Below, in pieces: positions 53,399 to 62,206 of a DNA stretch of 64,000 nucleotides. The notes beneath the pieces were generated by a model, which did no database searches, was not told the DNA's origin, and worked only from the letters and a program-made list of their open reading frames with translations. Location: the NCBI RefSeq assembly GCF_000931935.2, contig NZ_AZAC01000019.1, positions 1-64,000 on the forward strand, written 5' to 3'. Every line of letters begins with the position of its first letter. The stretch's first letter is position 1. Both the position numbers and the translations under genes were made by a program. This stretch comes from Dethiosulfatarculus sandiegensis (GTDB lineage: Bacteria > Desulfobacterota > Desulfarculia > Desulfarculales > Desulfarculaceae).

Positions 53399-56300
53399 TT
53401 AAGGGTTCTGTTCCTGCTTCAAGTCCTCTAATACCTCAATTATCGGTGACAAAGTCTTCTGATCCGGCTCAATTCCGGCTGCCTGGTAGGCATTATTGTA
53501 ATCTCCTATTAAAGCGGCCATGAGTTGCCCATGGAGTTGGGGATTTAAAAGGAATAAACGTTCAAGTTTAGTTATTCCCAAAAGGAATGATTCAATCGCT
53601 TTCCCATCTTGGCCTGCTTCTTTTAAGGCGTTGCCCCTTGCACCGCAACTCAGGGCCAAATCTGGTTCAAAGGCATCAGGATGCTTCACGGCAAGGCGCT
53701 CACGAATCTCCACAGCCCTAAGGCTGGCCTCCAATGCTTCCTCACGGCGGCCAAGGGCGCTATAATCATTACCTAAATTATTCAAGCTCTTGCCCAAATC
53801 TGGTTCAAAGGCCTCAGGATGCTTCACGGCAAGGCGCTCATAAATATCCACAGCCCTCTGGCTGGCCTCAAGGGCTGCCTCATGAAGGCCAAGGGCGCTA
53901 TAATCATTACCTAAATTATTCAAGCTCTTGCCCAAATCTGGTTCAAAGGCCTCAGGATGCTTCACGGCAAGGCGCTCACGAATCTCCACCGCCCTCTGGC
54001 TGGCCTCAAGGGCTGCCTCATGACGGCCAAGGGCGTTATAGCAATGACCCAGGTTGTTCAAGCTCAGGGCCAAATCTGGTTCAAAGGCATCAGGATGCTT
54101 TTGGGCAAGGCGCTCATAAATCTCCACAGCACTAAGGTTGGCCTCAAGGGCTGCCTCATGAAGGCCAAGGGCGCTATAATCCATACCCAAATTATTCAAG
54201 CTCATGGCCAGGTCTGGTTCAAAGGAATCAGGATGCTTCACGGCAAGGCGATCATAAATATCCACAGCCCTCTGGCTGGCCTCAAGGGCTGCCTCATGAA
54301 GGCCAAGGGCGCTATAATCCATACCCAAATTATTCAAGCTGCCGGCCAGGTCTGGTTCAAAGGAATCAGGATGCTTCACGGCAAGGCGATCATAAATATC
54401 CACAGCACTAAGGCTGGCCTCAAGGGCTTCCTCACGGCGGCCAAGGGCGCTATAGCGATTACCCAGGTTGTTCAAGCTGCGGGCCAGGTCTGGTTCAAAG
54501 GCCTCAGGATGCTTCACGGCAAGACGCTCATAAATATCCACAGCACTAAGGCTGGCCTCAAGGGCTTCCTCACGACGGCCAAGGGCGCTATAGCGATTAC
54601 CCAGGTTGTTCAAGCTGCTGGCCAGGTCTGGTTCAAAGGAATCAGGATGCTTCACCGTAAGGCGCTCATAAATCTCCACAGCACTAAGGCTGGCCTCAAA
54701 GGCTTCCTCACGGCGGCCAAGGGCATCATAACTGTATCCAAGATTATTAAAAATACGGCCTCTTTCGGGTAATGCTTCTTCTTCCTGTTTTATCAACCTA
54801 AGTAAAGCCTTGTATAAAACCGCCAATATCTTCCGATAAGCAACCGATGCCTTCCCCGCCAATTTTTCAACTGCGTACAATTCTTCTGCAGACCGACCGG
54901 GAACAAACTCAAGCAGCCAATCTTCAATTACATCCAACTTTTCCAGGTAATAAAGGTCAACCACAGCGCGTAGCAGCCTGCCCCAGGCCTCTGTTCCAGA
55001 CAGCGCCACTATCCTGGCCAGCAATTCCTGGATATGAGCTGGTCTTTCCTGCAGAATGGTTACGGAAAAGGCGGCGGCCAAGATATCCGGCTGCATGGGG
55101 GAGATGCCGCCCGCCTCTTGGCCCAAAAGGCTTTTCATGGCCTCGCACAATTCACCGGGCTGGATGTTGGGGTAGCCGCAGTCTTTTGCATCCTGTTCAA
55201 GCAGGTTCATCCATTCGCTGCTATCCACAGGTTGGGGGCCGGTGAAGTTTAGCAGGGCCACAGCCCTTTCCAGGCAGATTCTGAACGATGCGTCTGGGTG
55301 GATTTTTCTAATAAACTCCCGTTCCCGCTCCACCGCATTTTTGATCAAATCATCCATGGTCCAGTGATGCAGGCCCAGGGCATCGCCTGTTTCACAGGCA
55401 TGGATAGCCGCCATCTGCACAAAAAGGGGACGCATCTGGGTGGCTTCCCGAAAATGGGCCCTGGAGTCATCATCAAAGCCAGGTATTGGGGGCGGAGTTT
55501 TGCCTGTGATCTCCTGCCAGCGCTTAAAGGAGAGGCTTAAAATATCCTGTAGGGTCTCATCAGCCGAGTCGTTCACCGGGGCATATAGCTCTCTGGGCAA
55601 CACAAGGGAGAATTGCAGGTCTTGCTTTTGCGCCCCTTCGCCTGCGCTGAGCAAGGTTTTCAGCCAGCCGTCATCCATTGCGCCCTGGCGTTCCAAGAGC
55701 AACAGCCTAACCCGCACCGGCTCTTCTTCCTGCCCATCTGCATCAGCCAGGCGAACGCAGCGCAACAAAAGTTTTTTTAAGGGCTCGGTCTTTTGGGCCG
55801 CATAATCCACTATCAAAAAGGTGTCAACAAAGGGCCGCCATTTCTTAAACCCCGGATTACTGACCAGGCTCTCCAGGCTCTCAGCCCTGAGAAACCCGGC
55901 ATGCCAGCCTGCCTGTTCCCGGCTTTTGGCAAACTCATGGGCCAGCCTAGTCTTGCCAATGCCGCCGTCACCTGTAAGAAAAGTCCAGAGAAAGGGATCT
56001 GAACTTTCAGCAAGTTCACCAAGGCTCTCAAGCTCCTTGTCACGGCCTTTCAGGGGGATGAAATCATTATAGGGATGCAACCAAAAACTGGGGGGACGAC
56101 CTGCCAATTCCTTGGGTTTATCAATATCCAGGGTCACCTCTGCGCCGAGGTCCCCCAGGGCCAGGCTGATCTGCTCCAATTGGGCAAGCTCGGTGATCCA
56201 TACCTTGTTCTGTTCGCTGAACCTGGCCCAGTCTTTTTCATCTATATCCTGTGGTTTTTGGGTCAGATTTTTAAGGGCTTTATCCTTGGCCATGGTTGGC

Positions 56301-56617
56301 CTGAACCTGTAGGCCAGCCATATGCTGATGTGTTGGGCTATTTTCTCGTATTTACTGGAATAGGCCTCAAGGGATTGGTGCAGGTGCTTGGCGCTGCGTT
56401 TAGCCACCCCACCAACCAGCTTACCCAAGGAGGGAATCAGAATCTTGGCAACCAGCTTGGCCTTATATCCCTCAAGGCCCATCTCCTCCCGCAAAAACGC
56501 CTCTATGAGCTGGTCTCTTTCCTTGGAATCCCACAGAAATTTCAACGCCTCCTGGCGCTCTGATTCAGGAATCAGCTCAACCACCTCGGCTTCCATATCA
56601 GCAACCAAGTCGACCAT
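53399..56617 (-). CDS. STAND-type NTPase with C-terminal TPR array
   Basis: 1072 residues from the preferred start. An uncharacterised helical N-terminal region (1-185) precedes an NTPase domain (about 190-480) with Walker A GDGGIGKT (216-223) and Walker B FLIVDY (Asp271). A helical connector (to about 620) leads to eight TPR-like units of 46 residues (624-991; consensus NNLGNDYSALGRREEALEAS) and a ninth diverged one. STAND proteins bind a trigger through such repeats and then oligomerise; roles include phage defence and signalling. No separate effector domain is recognised. The frame reaches TTG 56647, but GGAGG six bases before ATG 56617 fixes the start. It is a single gene, convergent with the fchA operon. 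Confidence 0.8.
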   Translation of the reverse strand: MVDLVADMEAEVVELIPESERQEALKFLWDSKERDQLIEAFLREEMGLEGYKAKLVAKILIPSLGKLVGGVAKRSAKHLHQSLEAYSSKYEKIAQHISIWLAYRFRPTMAKDKALKNLTQKPQDIDEKDWARFSEQNKVWITELAQLEQISLALGDLGAEVTLDIDKPKELAGRPPSFWLHPYNDFIPLKGRDKELESLGELAESSDPFLWTFLTGDGGIGKTRLAHEFAKSREQAGWHAGFLRAESLESLVSNPGFKKWRPFVDTFLIVDYAAQKTEPLKKLLLRCVRLADADGQEEEPVRVRLLLLERQGAMDDGWLKTLLSAGEGAQKQDLQFSLVLPRELYAPVNDSADETLQDILSLSFKRWQEITGKTPPPIPGFDDDSRAHFREATQMRPLFVQMAAIHACETGDALGLHHWTMDDLIKNAVEREREFIRKIHPDASFRICLERAVALLNFTGPQPVDSSEWMNLLEQDAKDCGYPNIQPGELCEAMKSLLGQEAGGISPMQPDILAAAFSVTILQERPAHIQELLARIVALSGTEAWGRLLRAVVDLYYLEKLDVIEDWLLEFVPGRSAEELYAVEKLAGKASVAYRKILAVLYKALLRLIKQEEEALPERGRIFNNLGYSYDALGRREEAFEASLSAVEIYERLTVKHPDSFEPDLASSLNNLGNRYSALGRREEALEASLSAVDIYERLAVKHPEAFEPDLARSLNNLGNRYSALGRREEALEASLSAVDIYDRLAVKHPDSFEPDLAGSLNNLGMDYSALGLHEAALEASQRAVDIYDRLAVKHPDSFEPDLAMSLNNLGMDYSALGLHEAALEANLSAVEIYERLAQKHPDAFEPDLALSLNNLGHCYNALGRHEAALEASQRAVEIRERLAVKHPEAFEPDLGKSLNNLGNDYSALGLHEAALEASQRAVDIYERLAVKHPEAFEPDLGKSLNNLGNDYSALGRREEALEASLRAVEIRERLAVKHPDAFEPDLALSCGARGNALKEAGQDGKAIESFLLGITKLERLFLLNPQLHGQLMAALIGDYNNAYQAAGIEPDQKTLSPIIEVLEDLKQEQNP
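53645..54748 (-). repeat. Tandem 138-bp repeats encoding the TPR units
   Basis: Eight direct copies of a 138-base unit inside the STAND gene, near-identical at DNA level (for example the block around 53773 recurs at 53911). Differences cluster at few codons (RREEA versus LHEAA; SLSAVEIYERL versus SQRAVDIYDRL; DLAGSL versus DLGKSL). Such arrays can gain or lose units and shuffle variants by recombination. Confidence 0.9.
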
Positions 56618-57470
56618 TACAGCCTCCGCTGTTTCAGGTGGGATCAAGGCAAGTCATATCTTCCGGGGCGATAATTCCCAACAGGGGGACAGTGATCAAT
56701 TTATAGCCCTATTAAAAACCGGGAGTCAAGGTCAAGGCGTATTTGAGAGACCCTCCGAACCGACAGATCCCCATAGCTGTTTCGGTTATCCTGACCTGCC
56801 ACCTTTTCCAAGGTTTGGCTTTTCCCGGAGCGGCGATTGGATGCAACCATTGACACCCCCAAATTGCATTCTTAAAGATGCTCGCAAAACCGCCATAATA
56901 AAATTCGATTACCCAAGGCGTTATCCATGGCCTGTAGGTTTGAGTTATCGATACCTGGGATCTAAAAATAATAGGTAGCCATGCCAAGCAGAGGGAGGAG
57001 AGAAAATGCCTCGGCATTTTTATTTTGCCTTAGTTTTTAGATTAGTGATTTCTCAATGTACCCCCGGTCATGGCCATGTTAAAGCTGAGCAAAAAGCTTC
57101 TTGCCCTCTTGCGGAACGAAATAGACATACAAGGGAACCAGCCCTCTTTTTCTTCAACCGATCAGAGGGAACCAGCCTCCATATCACATCATTTGATACA
57201 TTATAATTTATTATCTCCATAAGCTTAGTAAATTTAAATATCAAACTTTTTATGGAAATTTCCTATGAGACCGTCCCAATAAGGTTAATTTTATCAAAGC
57301 AAAACGTATTACCTTTTTTCAAAACAGGCTTTAAAATTTTTATTTATTTTCTTGTTTTTATCCCTATGAATTAAAGAAAAAAAAGAGCAGTATTAACCTA
57401 TATGCTTGGGGAGAGATATAATAACAACTAGAGGATTTTAGATATTTACCCCTTGGGTGTGAGGTTGAAA
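56618..57470. other. Intergenic region between STAND and chemoreceptor genes
   Basis: About 850 bases. I see no convincing gene; the short frames here lack ribosome sites and known motifs. AAAATGCC (57003-57010) pairs with GGCATTTT (57013-57020) and is followed by a T-rich run, a possible terminator on the plus strand. The last 300 bases are very AT-rich and should hold the chemoreceptor promoter. Confidence 0.4.
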
Positions 57471-58973
57471 ATGGCTGTGTTGAGCAACTTAAAAGTCGGC
57501 GGAAAACTGGTTCTTTCTTTTGTAATTATGATTATCTTCATGGTCATAATAGGTTTAACCGGCGTTAAAGGAACCCATGAAATCCAACAGAATCTGGAAA
57601 TCATTTTTGCTGAACGGCTCCCTTGTTCTGATTACTTATTACAAGCCGATCGAGATTTGCAACAGCTTCTTATAGCCGAACGAACCCTGATGTTTACGGA
57701 CTCGAAAAGTGATGAGTTCAATCTACTTCTCAAGGAATATGAATTAAACTTAAACCAGGCGAATGACCGCTGGAACAAATATAAGGCCTTGGCCTCCACT
57801 GAAGCGGAAAAGGCAACTTTCCCAAAATATCAAGCGGCCCGGCAGGAATGGGCTAAAATATCCCGGAAAGTCCTGGAGCTGCGAAAATCAAATAAAAAAG
57901 ACGATCAAAAGCTCGCTCAAAAGCTGAGTTTGGGCGAGGCAAAACAAAAATTCGAGGCCATGCGGGATCATCTTGACAAGCTCCAGGATCTTAACCTTGA
58001 AATAATCCAGTCCGAACACAAAAAGGCCTCGGAATCATATCGCTCCCAACTGATCAGCCTGCTTATCATATTGGCCTTGGGCATCTTGGCCGGGATCGGC
58101 TTGAGCCTGGGCATTGGCAGAAGCATTACCAAATCATTACGCGGGGTGATCAAAAATCTTCATAATATCTCAGACCAAGTCTTCGCGGCCTCGGAGCAGA
58201 CAGCCGGGGCCGGGCATTCATTGGCAGAGGCCTCGGCAGAGCAGGCCGCATCGTTGGAGGAAACCTCCGCATCCTTGGAGGAAATGGACTCCATGACAAG
58301 GCAGAATTCCGATAACGCCCAACAAGCGGACAACCGCATGGGAGAGGTGACCAATATTGTAGGCAAGGCTAATACCGCCATGGGTGAGCTGAAGACGGCC
58401 ATGACGGAAATAGACAAAGCTTCCGATGAGACTGCAAGCATCATAAAGACCATAGATAACATTGCCTTTCAAACGAATTTGCTGGCCTTAAATGCGGCGG
58501 TGGAAGCGGCCCGCGCCGGGATTCACGGCGCAGGATTTGCCGTGGTGGCCGATGAGGTCCGCTCCCTGGCCATGCGCACGGCCGAGGCGGCTCACAACAC
58601 TCAGAATCTTATTGCGGATAATATGAAAATTATCAAAAACGGAACTGAATTGGTTTCTACAACCGACGATGCTTTTGGTGAAGTGGCTCAGAGCGCATCC
58701 AAGGCGGTTGAGCTTGTGAGCGAGATCGCCGTGGGAAATAAAGAACAGTCCCAGGGAATTGAGCAGGTGAATATTGCCGTTGTCGGGATGAATAAGGTGA
58801 CCCAGAGTTTGGCCGCCAATGCCGAGGAATCCGCCGCCGGGGCTGAGGAGCTGAGAGCCCAGGCCAAAAACATGATAGCGTTGGTCGCAAATCTGGAATC
58901 ATTGGTGGGCGGGGTGTCCACACGGAGAAAAACCTCGTCAAAGGGGCAAAAGACCATACCGTTTAAAGGTTAA
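57471..58973 (+). CDS. Methyl-accepting chemotaxis protein
   Basis: 500 residues. Transmembrane helix 1 (about 12-32), a periplasmic four-helix-bundle sensor (about 33-190), helix 2 (about 193-215), a short HAMP-like link and the signalling hairpin (about 240-490). The hairpin tip has [20 protein letters not shown] and [15 protein letters not shown], the site that contacts CheA and CheW. Methylation-helix sequences rich in Gln, Glu and Ala flank it. The C-terminus lacks a CheR-binding pentapeptide. GAGG before 57471 supports this start over the upstream frame from 57453. No che genes are next to it. Confidence 0.9.
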   Translation: MAVLSNLKVGGKLVLSFVIMIIFMVIIGLTGVKGTHEIQQNLEIIFAERLPCSDYLLQADRDLQQLLIAERTLMFTDSKSDEFNLLLKEYELNLNQANDRWNKYKALASTEAEKATFPKYQAARQEWAKISRKVLELRKSNKKDDQKLAQKLSLGEAKQKFEAMRDHLDKLQDLNLEIIQSEHKKASESYRSQLISLLIILALGILAGIGLSLGIGRSITKSLRGVIKNLHNISDQVFAASEQTAGAGHSLAEASAEQAASLEETSASLEEMDSMTRQNSDNAQQADNRMGEVTNIVGKANTAMGELKTAMTEIDKASDETASIIKTIDNIAFQTNLLALNAAVEAARAGIHGAGFAVVADEVRSLAMRTAEAAHNTQNLIADNMKIIKNGTELVSTTDDAFGEVAQSASKAVELVSEIAVGNKEQSQGIEQVNIAVVGMNKVTQSLAANAEESAAGAEELRAQAKNMIALVANLESLVGGVSTRRKTSSKGQKTIPFKG

Positions 58974-59021
58974 TTTGACCATTAATACCAATGAATTTTA
59001 CCCTTTATTAAAAGGGCGCCC

Positions 59022-59071
59022 ACCGGGGCGGCACCAAGAACCGCAAATTTCGGTGCGGTTGCCGCCCCGGT
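59022..59071. terminator. Nested hairpin behind the chemoreceptor gene
   Basis: Outer arms of 12 bases (59022-59033 and 59060-59071) enclose a smaller hairpin (ACCGCA...TGCGGT within 59039-59059). It lies 49 bases after the stop and has no U run. It is probably a 3' stabiliser or weak terminator. Confidence 0.55.
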
Positions 59072-59590
59072 TCAGTAAGCACTATTGGGGTTAAATCAAC
59101 TTATAGGGCTTGGCGGGCTTGATATTTAAGAAGACTTGGTTCGCCAAGCCTTCGGGGGTGCCGGCATTCAAACGGATTTCCTCCAGATATCCACCCGGAT
59201 GACAGGCGGATTGATTACAGAATCAAAAGGCTCTTTTAGAGTCGAACACAGGACGCCACAAAGTGGAGGCGCGGTTGAAATCGGGCTTTCTGGAATTGCC
59301 CAAGCGAATCAAGCCCATAAGTTAGTTAAAAGCCAAATCCTGCCGCTATCTTGCGCAATCACAAAAAACAATGCGAGCCGTTGCTAATTACCCTCCCCCT
59401 TCTCCGCCGCCCTTGGCCGCATTGACTATAATTTTCGCTTCTTATATAATCCTTTCAATTCACCAAACGAATTGGGAATTTTCTATTTAACAACAAACCG
59501 CCTCTTGGGGCGCCAAGTTTCCCTTTGAAGCTTAGCTCATTGAAGAGCCTTCCGGGCCTCAAGTAATAATACGAATTAATTTCGGTCACG

Positions 59591-59629
59591 AAGACCACCT
59601 TTCCGTTTTTGGACAGGTGGTCTTTTTTT
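59591..59629 (+). terminator. Orphan intrinsic terminator before the AraC gene
   Basis: AAGACCACCT (59591-59600) pairs with AGGTGGTCTT (59615-59624), and a run of seven T follows. The orientation ends plus-strand transcription about 620 bases after the chemoreceptor, with no gene of its own immediately upstream. Confidence 0.85.
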
Positions 59630-59709
59630 GGCTCATGGGCAACAAGCCATATGAACACGGTTAACTTTGGCCAGGTTTGAGCTATCCCCTGCGCCTCGGG
59701 AGAGGATAA

Positions 59710-60720
59710 GTGATCAGGTGTATTAATTCCATTGGAACCAGCGAGATCCCTCCTGTCCATGGGGCCCTGAGTGACGGCATCTCTGTTCTCGCTGAGCGCC
59801 GGGAGAGGCCTTTCCACGAGGAGATCAAATTCAACCCGGGCCATTTTATGACAATAACCCGTCAAACCCGGGGCGAGAGCCTTAAGATGTCTTTTGACCA
59901 GGACCAGGCTCCGGTGTGTTTCTGCTACAACCTCGCCCAAAAGGCCCGCTGCACCGTGTTGGTCGGCGGTGATAACAAAATAGCCTTTGAGCGCAAGGCC
60001 GGTGACGGCGTGCTGGCCTACCTTCCCCAAAGCCGCGGCATTCTGGAATCCACCAGCGGCGAGAACGTACTGGGCATATCCCTTTACTTCCCGGTTGAAG
60101 CATTCATGGAGATGTTCGGTATAAGTAAAAAGCTGATGAATCTTATGCGCACCTGGCCCAATCAAGGCGGCCACACCCCGGCCTTTTATCATCAATCCCG
60201 GTTTGACTCGGAAACCAGGTTGGCGCTTTGGCAAATTCTGCAGTGCCCTTTTACCGGAAAAGCCCGCGAATTATTCATGGAGGCAAAGACACTTGAATTG
60301 GTGGCGCTCAAGCTGGCCGAATTGGACCCCAAGAGCTGTATGGAAACCGACGAACCCCGGGGGCGTATAATGCAACAGGCGCGCCAGGCGCATCAGATCC
60401 TGGTTGAGCGCATGGCGGATCCCCCGGACCTGAACCATCTCAGCCGCATGGTGGGCCTCAACCGAAACAAGCTCAACACCAGCTTTAAAAAGATTTACGG
60501 CGACACCGTTTTCAACATCCTGCGCAACGCAAGGCTTACCAAGGCCTGCTCTCTTTTGCAGCACACCGAATTGAGCCTGGTTGAGATAGCCTTTTCCATT
60601 GGCTATAACAGCCAAGCCAACTTCACCACCGCTTTCAGACGCCATTTTGGCCAATCGCCGAACATGGTGCGCAAATTTGGTTTATCCAAGCCCGTAACAA
60701 AACCGATTTCCCTGAGTTAA
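59710..60720 (+). CDS. AraC-family regulator of siderophore uptake (YbtA/PchR-like)
   Basis: 336 residues starting at GTG, with GAGGAT just upstream. The N-terminal ligand-binding half (about 1-230) leads to the C-terminal double helix-turn-helix (about 235-330). Helix-turn-helix 1 has LSRMVGLNRNKLNTSFKKIY; helix-turn-helix 2 has VEIAFSIGYNSQANFTTAFR. The size and the pattern GDTVFNILRNARLTKA match regulators that sense iron-siderophores and activate their receptor genes. The RhtX/FptX-type permease and TonB receptor follow. The ligand would be the siderophore they import. Confidence 0.85.
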   Translation: MIRCINSIGTSEIPPVHGALSDGISVLAERRERPFHEEIKFNPGHFMTITRQTRGESLKMSFDQDQAPVCFCYNLAQKARCTVLVGGDNKIAFERKAGDGVLAYLPQSRGILESTSGENVLGISLYFPVEAFMEMFGISKKLMNLMRTWPNQGGHTPAFYHQSRFDSETRLALWQILQCPFTGKARELFMEAKTLELVALKLAELDPKSCMETDEPRGRIMQQARQAHQILVERMADPPDLNHLSRMVGLNRNKLNTSFKKIYGDTVFNILRNARLTKACSLLQHTELSLVEIAFSIGYNSQANFTTAFRRHFGQSPNMVRKFGLSKPVTKPISLS

Positions 60721-60886
60721 GACCTATTCTGCAAAAAAAGTGCATTTCTCAAAAACAGCCGTGCGCCGTTCATAATACAACTCCGCCTTTTTAGCCTATC
60801 ACTCATGCAAGATCCCCGTTTCCTGCCGCCTGAAGCACGGGAGCAGGAGCCTATTGCATTTCAACCGGAACATAACAGGTTTAGTG

Positions 60887-62176
60887 ATGAAGGCTTTTCC
60901 CTTAACGAGCATCCACGATAAATTGGTTTCCAGCACCTCGCACAAGTTATCTCTTCTCCTGGTGATGTACCTGTCGCAGAGAATTTTCCTGTGCTTTTCC
61001 TGGACCCTTTTCCCCATTGTTCTGCGCCGGAACGGGGCGAGCCTCAGCCTCATCGGTTTTTCAGCCCTGGTCTATTGCCCTTGGGCACTGAAATTCATCT
61101 ATGCCTCACTAATCGACCGCACCAAAGGCAGGCGCTTGGGGCGCAGAAAAAGCTGGATAATCCCCTTATTGGGCATCTCGGCCCTGACAATGCTGTTTCT
61201 GGCCTTTTTATCTCCTGAAGGCAATCTGGGCCTGATTTTAGCTGTGGTCACTCTGCTTAATTTTGCCTTTTCCACCATTGATATAGCTGTTGATGGATAT
61301 GCCACGGATATTCTGGAGCCAAAGGAGCGGCCCTGGGGAAACACAATTCAGACCATAGGATATGTGGTGGGCTATATGCTGGGCTCCGGCGTGTTTTTAA
61401 TCGTCTATCAGCACGCCGGGTGGCAGGCCACGGTGCTCATAATGACCCTGATACAGCTTATTTTGATGGTGCCGATATTTTTGCACCAAGAACTTCCCGC
61501 CATTTACCCCGCCAAGACCGGCATTCAAAATCAGCTGAAGGCAGACGTCAAACCAAAAGTGTGGCCTTTATTAAAGCAGAAAAACACGCTTTGGTTCTTT
61601 TTGTTCGCCGGATTATTGATAGTGATGGACCAGGGCGGTCTGCAGCTCAGGCTGCCCATGTTGGTCGATATAGGCCTGGACCCCGCCGGGTTTGGGCGGC
61701 TTAACATCTGGTTCGGCTCACCTTTATGCATTGTCGGCGCCACCCTGGGCGGCGCGCTTCTCTCCAAATTGAACGAGAGGCCGGTTTGCGTTCTTTATTG
61801 TCTGGGCGCAGCCGGCCTTAGTCTTTTCTCGGCTTATATCTCCCAAGGCGTATCTGAAAGCACCCGGCTCATAGCGGTGATGATCGGAACTGAAAAGCTC
61901 ATGGCGGGCATAATCATCACCTTTATTTCAAGCATCATCATGAATATCAGCGTGGGTCCCCAATCAGCCACCAATTACGCGGTTCTGACCAGCATGGTCC
62001 AGCTCGTGCAACTGGCGGTCATGCCCGCAGCCGGTGTGATCTGCGACATGATCGGCTACTTCCATCTATATATCTTCCTGGCCCTGTTCGGAGTCACAAC
62101 CCTTTTCATCGGAGATTACATTTTACGAAAACGCCTGATGAACATTAACGTTTTCAATAGTGACATAGCTGATTGA
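60887..62176 (+). CDS. RhtX/FptX-like siderophore permease (MFS)
   Basis: 429 residues, 12 helices. The N-terminal pattern (SQRIFLCFSWTLFPIVLRRN, then GASLSLIGFSALVYCPWALK and IDRTKGRRLGRRKSWIIP) matches the RhtX/FptX group. These carry an Fe-siderophore or its iron across the inner membrane and stand in for an ABC importer. AGG upstream of ATG 60887 supports this start; the frame opens at TTG 60854. It lies between AraC and receptor genes and so completes uptake from outer membrane to cytoplasm. AmpG-type muropeptide permeases are a distant alternative. Confidence 0.8.
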   Translation: MKAFPLTSIHDKLVSSTSHKLSLLLVMYLSQRIFLCFSWTLFPIVLRRNGASLSLIGFSALVYCPWALKFIYASLIDRTKGRRLGRRKSWIIPLLGISALTMLFLAFLSPEGNLGLILAVVTLLNFAFSTIDIAVDGYATDILEPKERPWGNTIQTIGYVVGYMLGSGVFLIVYQHAGWQATVLIMTLIQLILMVPIFLHQELPAIYPAKTGIQNQLKADVKPKVWPLLKQKNTLWFFLFAGLLIVMDQGGLQLRLPMLVDIGLDPAGFGRLNIWFGSPLCIVGATLGGALLSKLNERPVCVLYCLGAAGLSLFSAYISQGVSESTRLIAVMIGTEKLMAGIIITFISSIIMNISVGPQSATNYAVLTSMVQLVQLAVMPAAGVICDMIGYFHLYIFLALFGVTTLFIGDYILRKRLMNINVFNSDIAD

Positions 62177-62206
62177 ATCTAAACTATGAACGCCATGGAG
62201 CCTTTT

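Larger units (their letters stand above)
58974..59709. other. Intergenic region with hairpins and an orphan terminator
   Basis: 736 bases without a recognised gene; an 83-codon frame (59136-59387) lacks a ribosome site. A cruciform-like structure lies at 59022-59071. A strong terminator lies at 59591-59629, just before the AraC gene. A small RNA or unrecognised leader between them is possible. Confidence 0.4.

Noticed and set aside
53645..54748. CRISPR-like regular array, and repeated plus-strand peptides with MLHGK-type units
   Set aside because: The period is 138 bases with nearly no unique spacers. It is the DNA of the TPR units; the plus-strand frames (53734-54135 and 53957-54772) are only their reverse reading.
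56712..57017. 101-codon minus-strand frame between STAND and chemoreceptor genes
   Set aside because: No ribosome site or motif, and high Trp/Pro content without a pattern. I treat the region as non-coding.
59455..60234. 259-codon minus-strand frame opposite the AraC gene
   Set aside because: Shadow of the AraC reading frame; it crosses the terminator at 59591-59629 and has no domain features.
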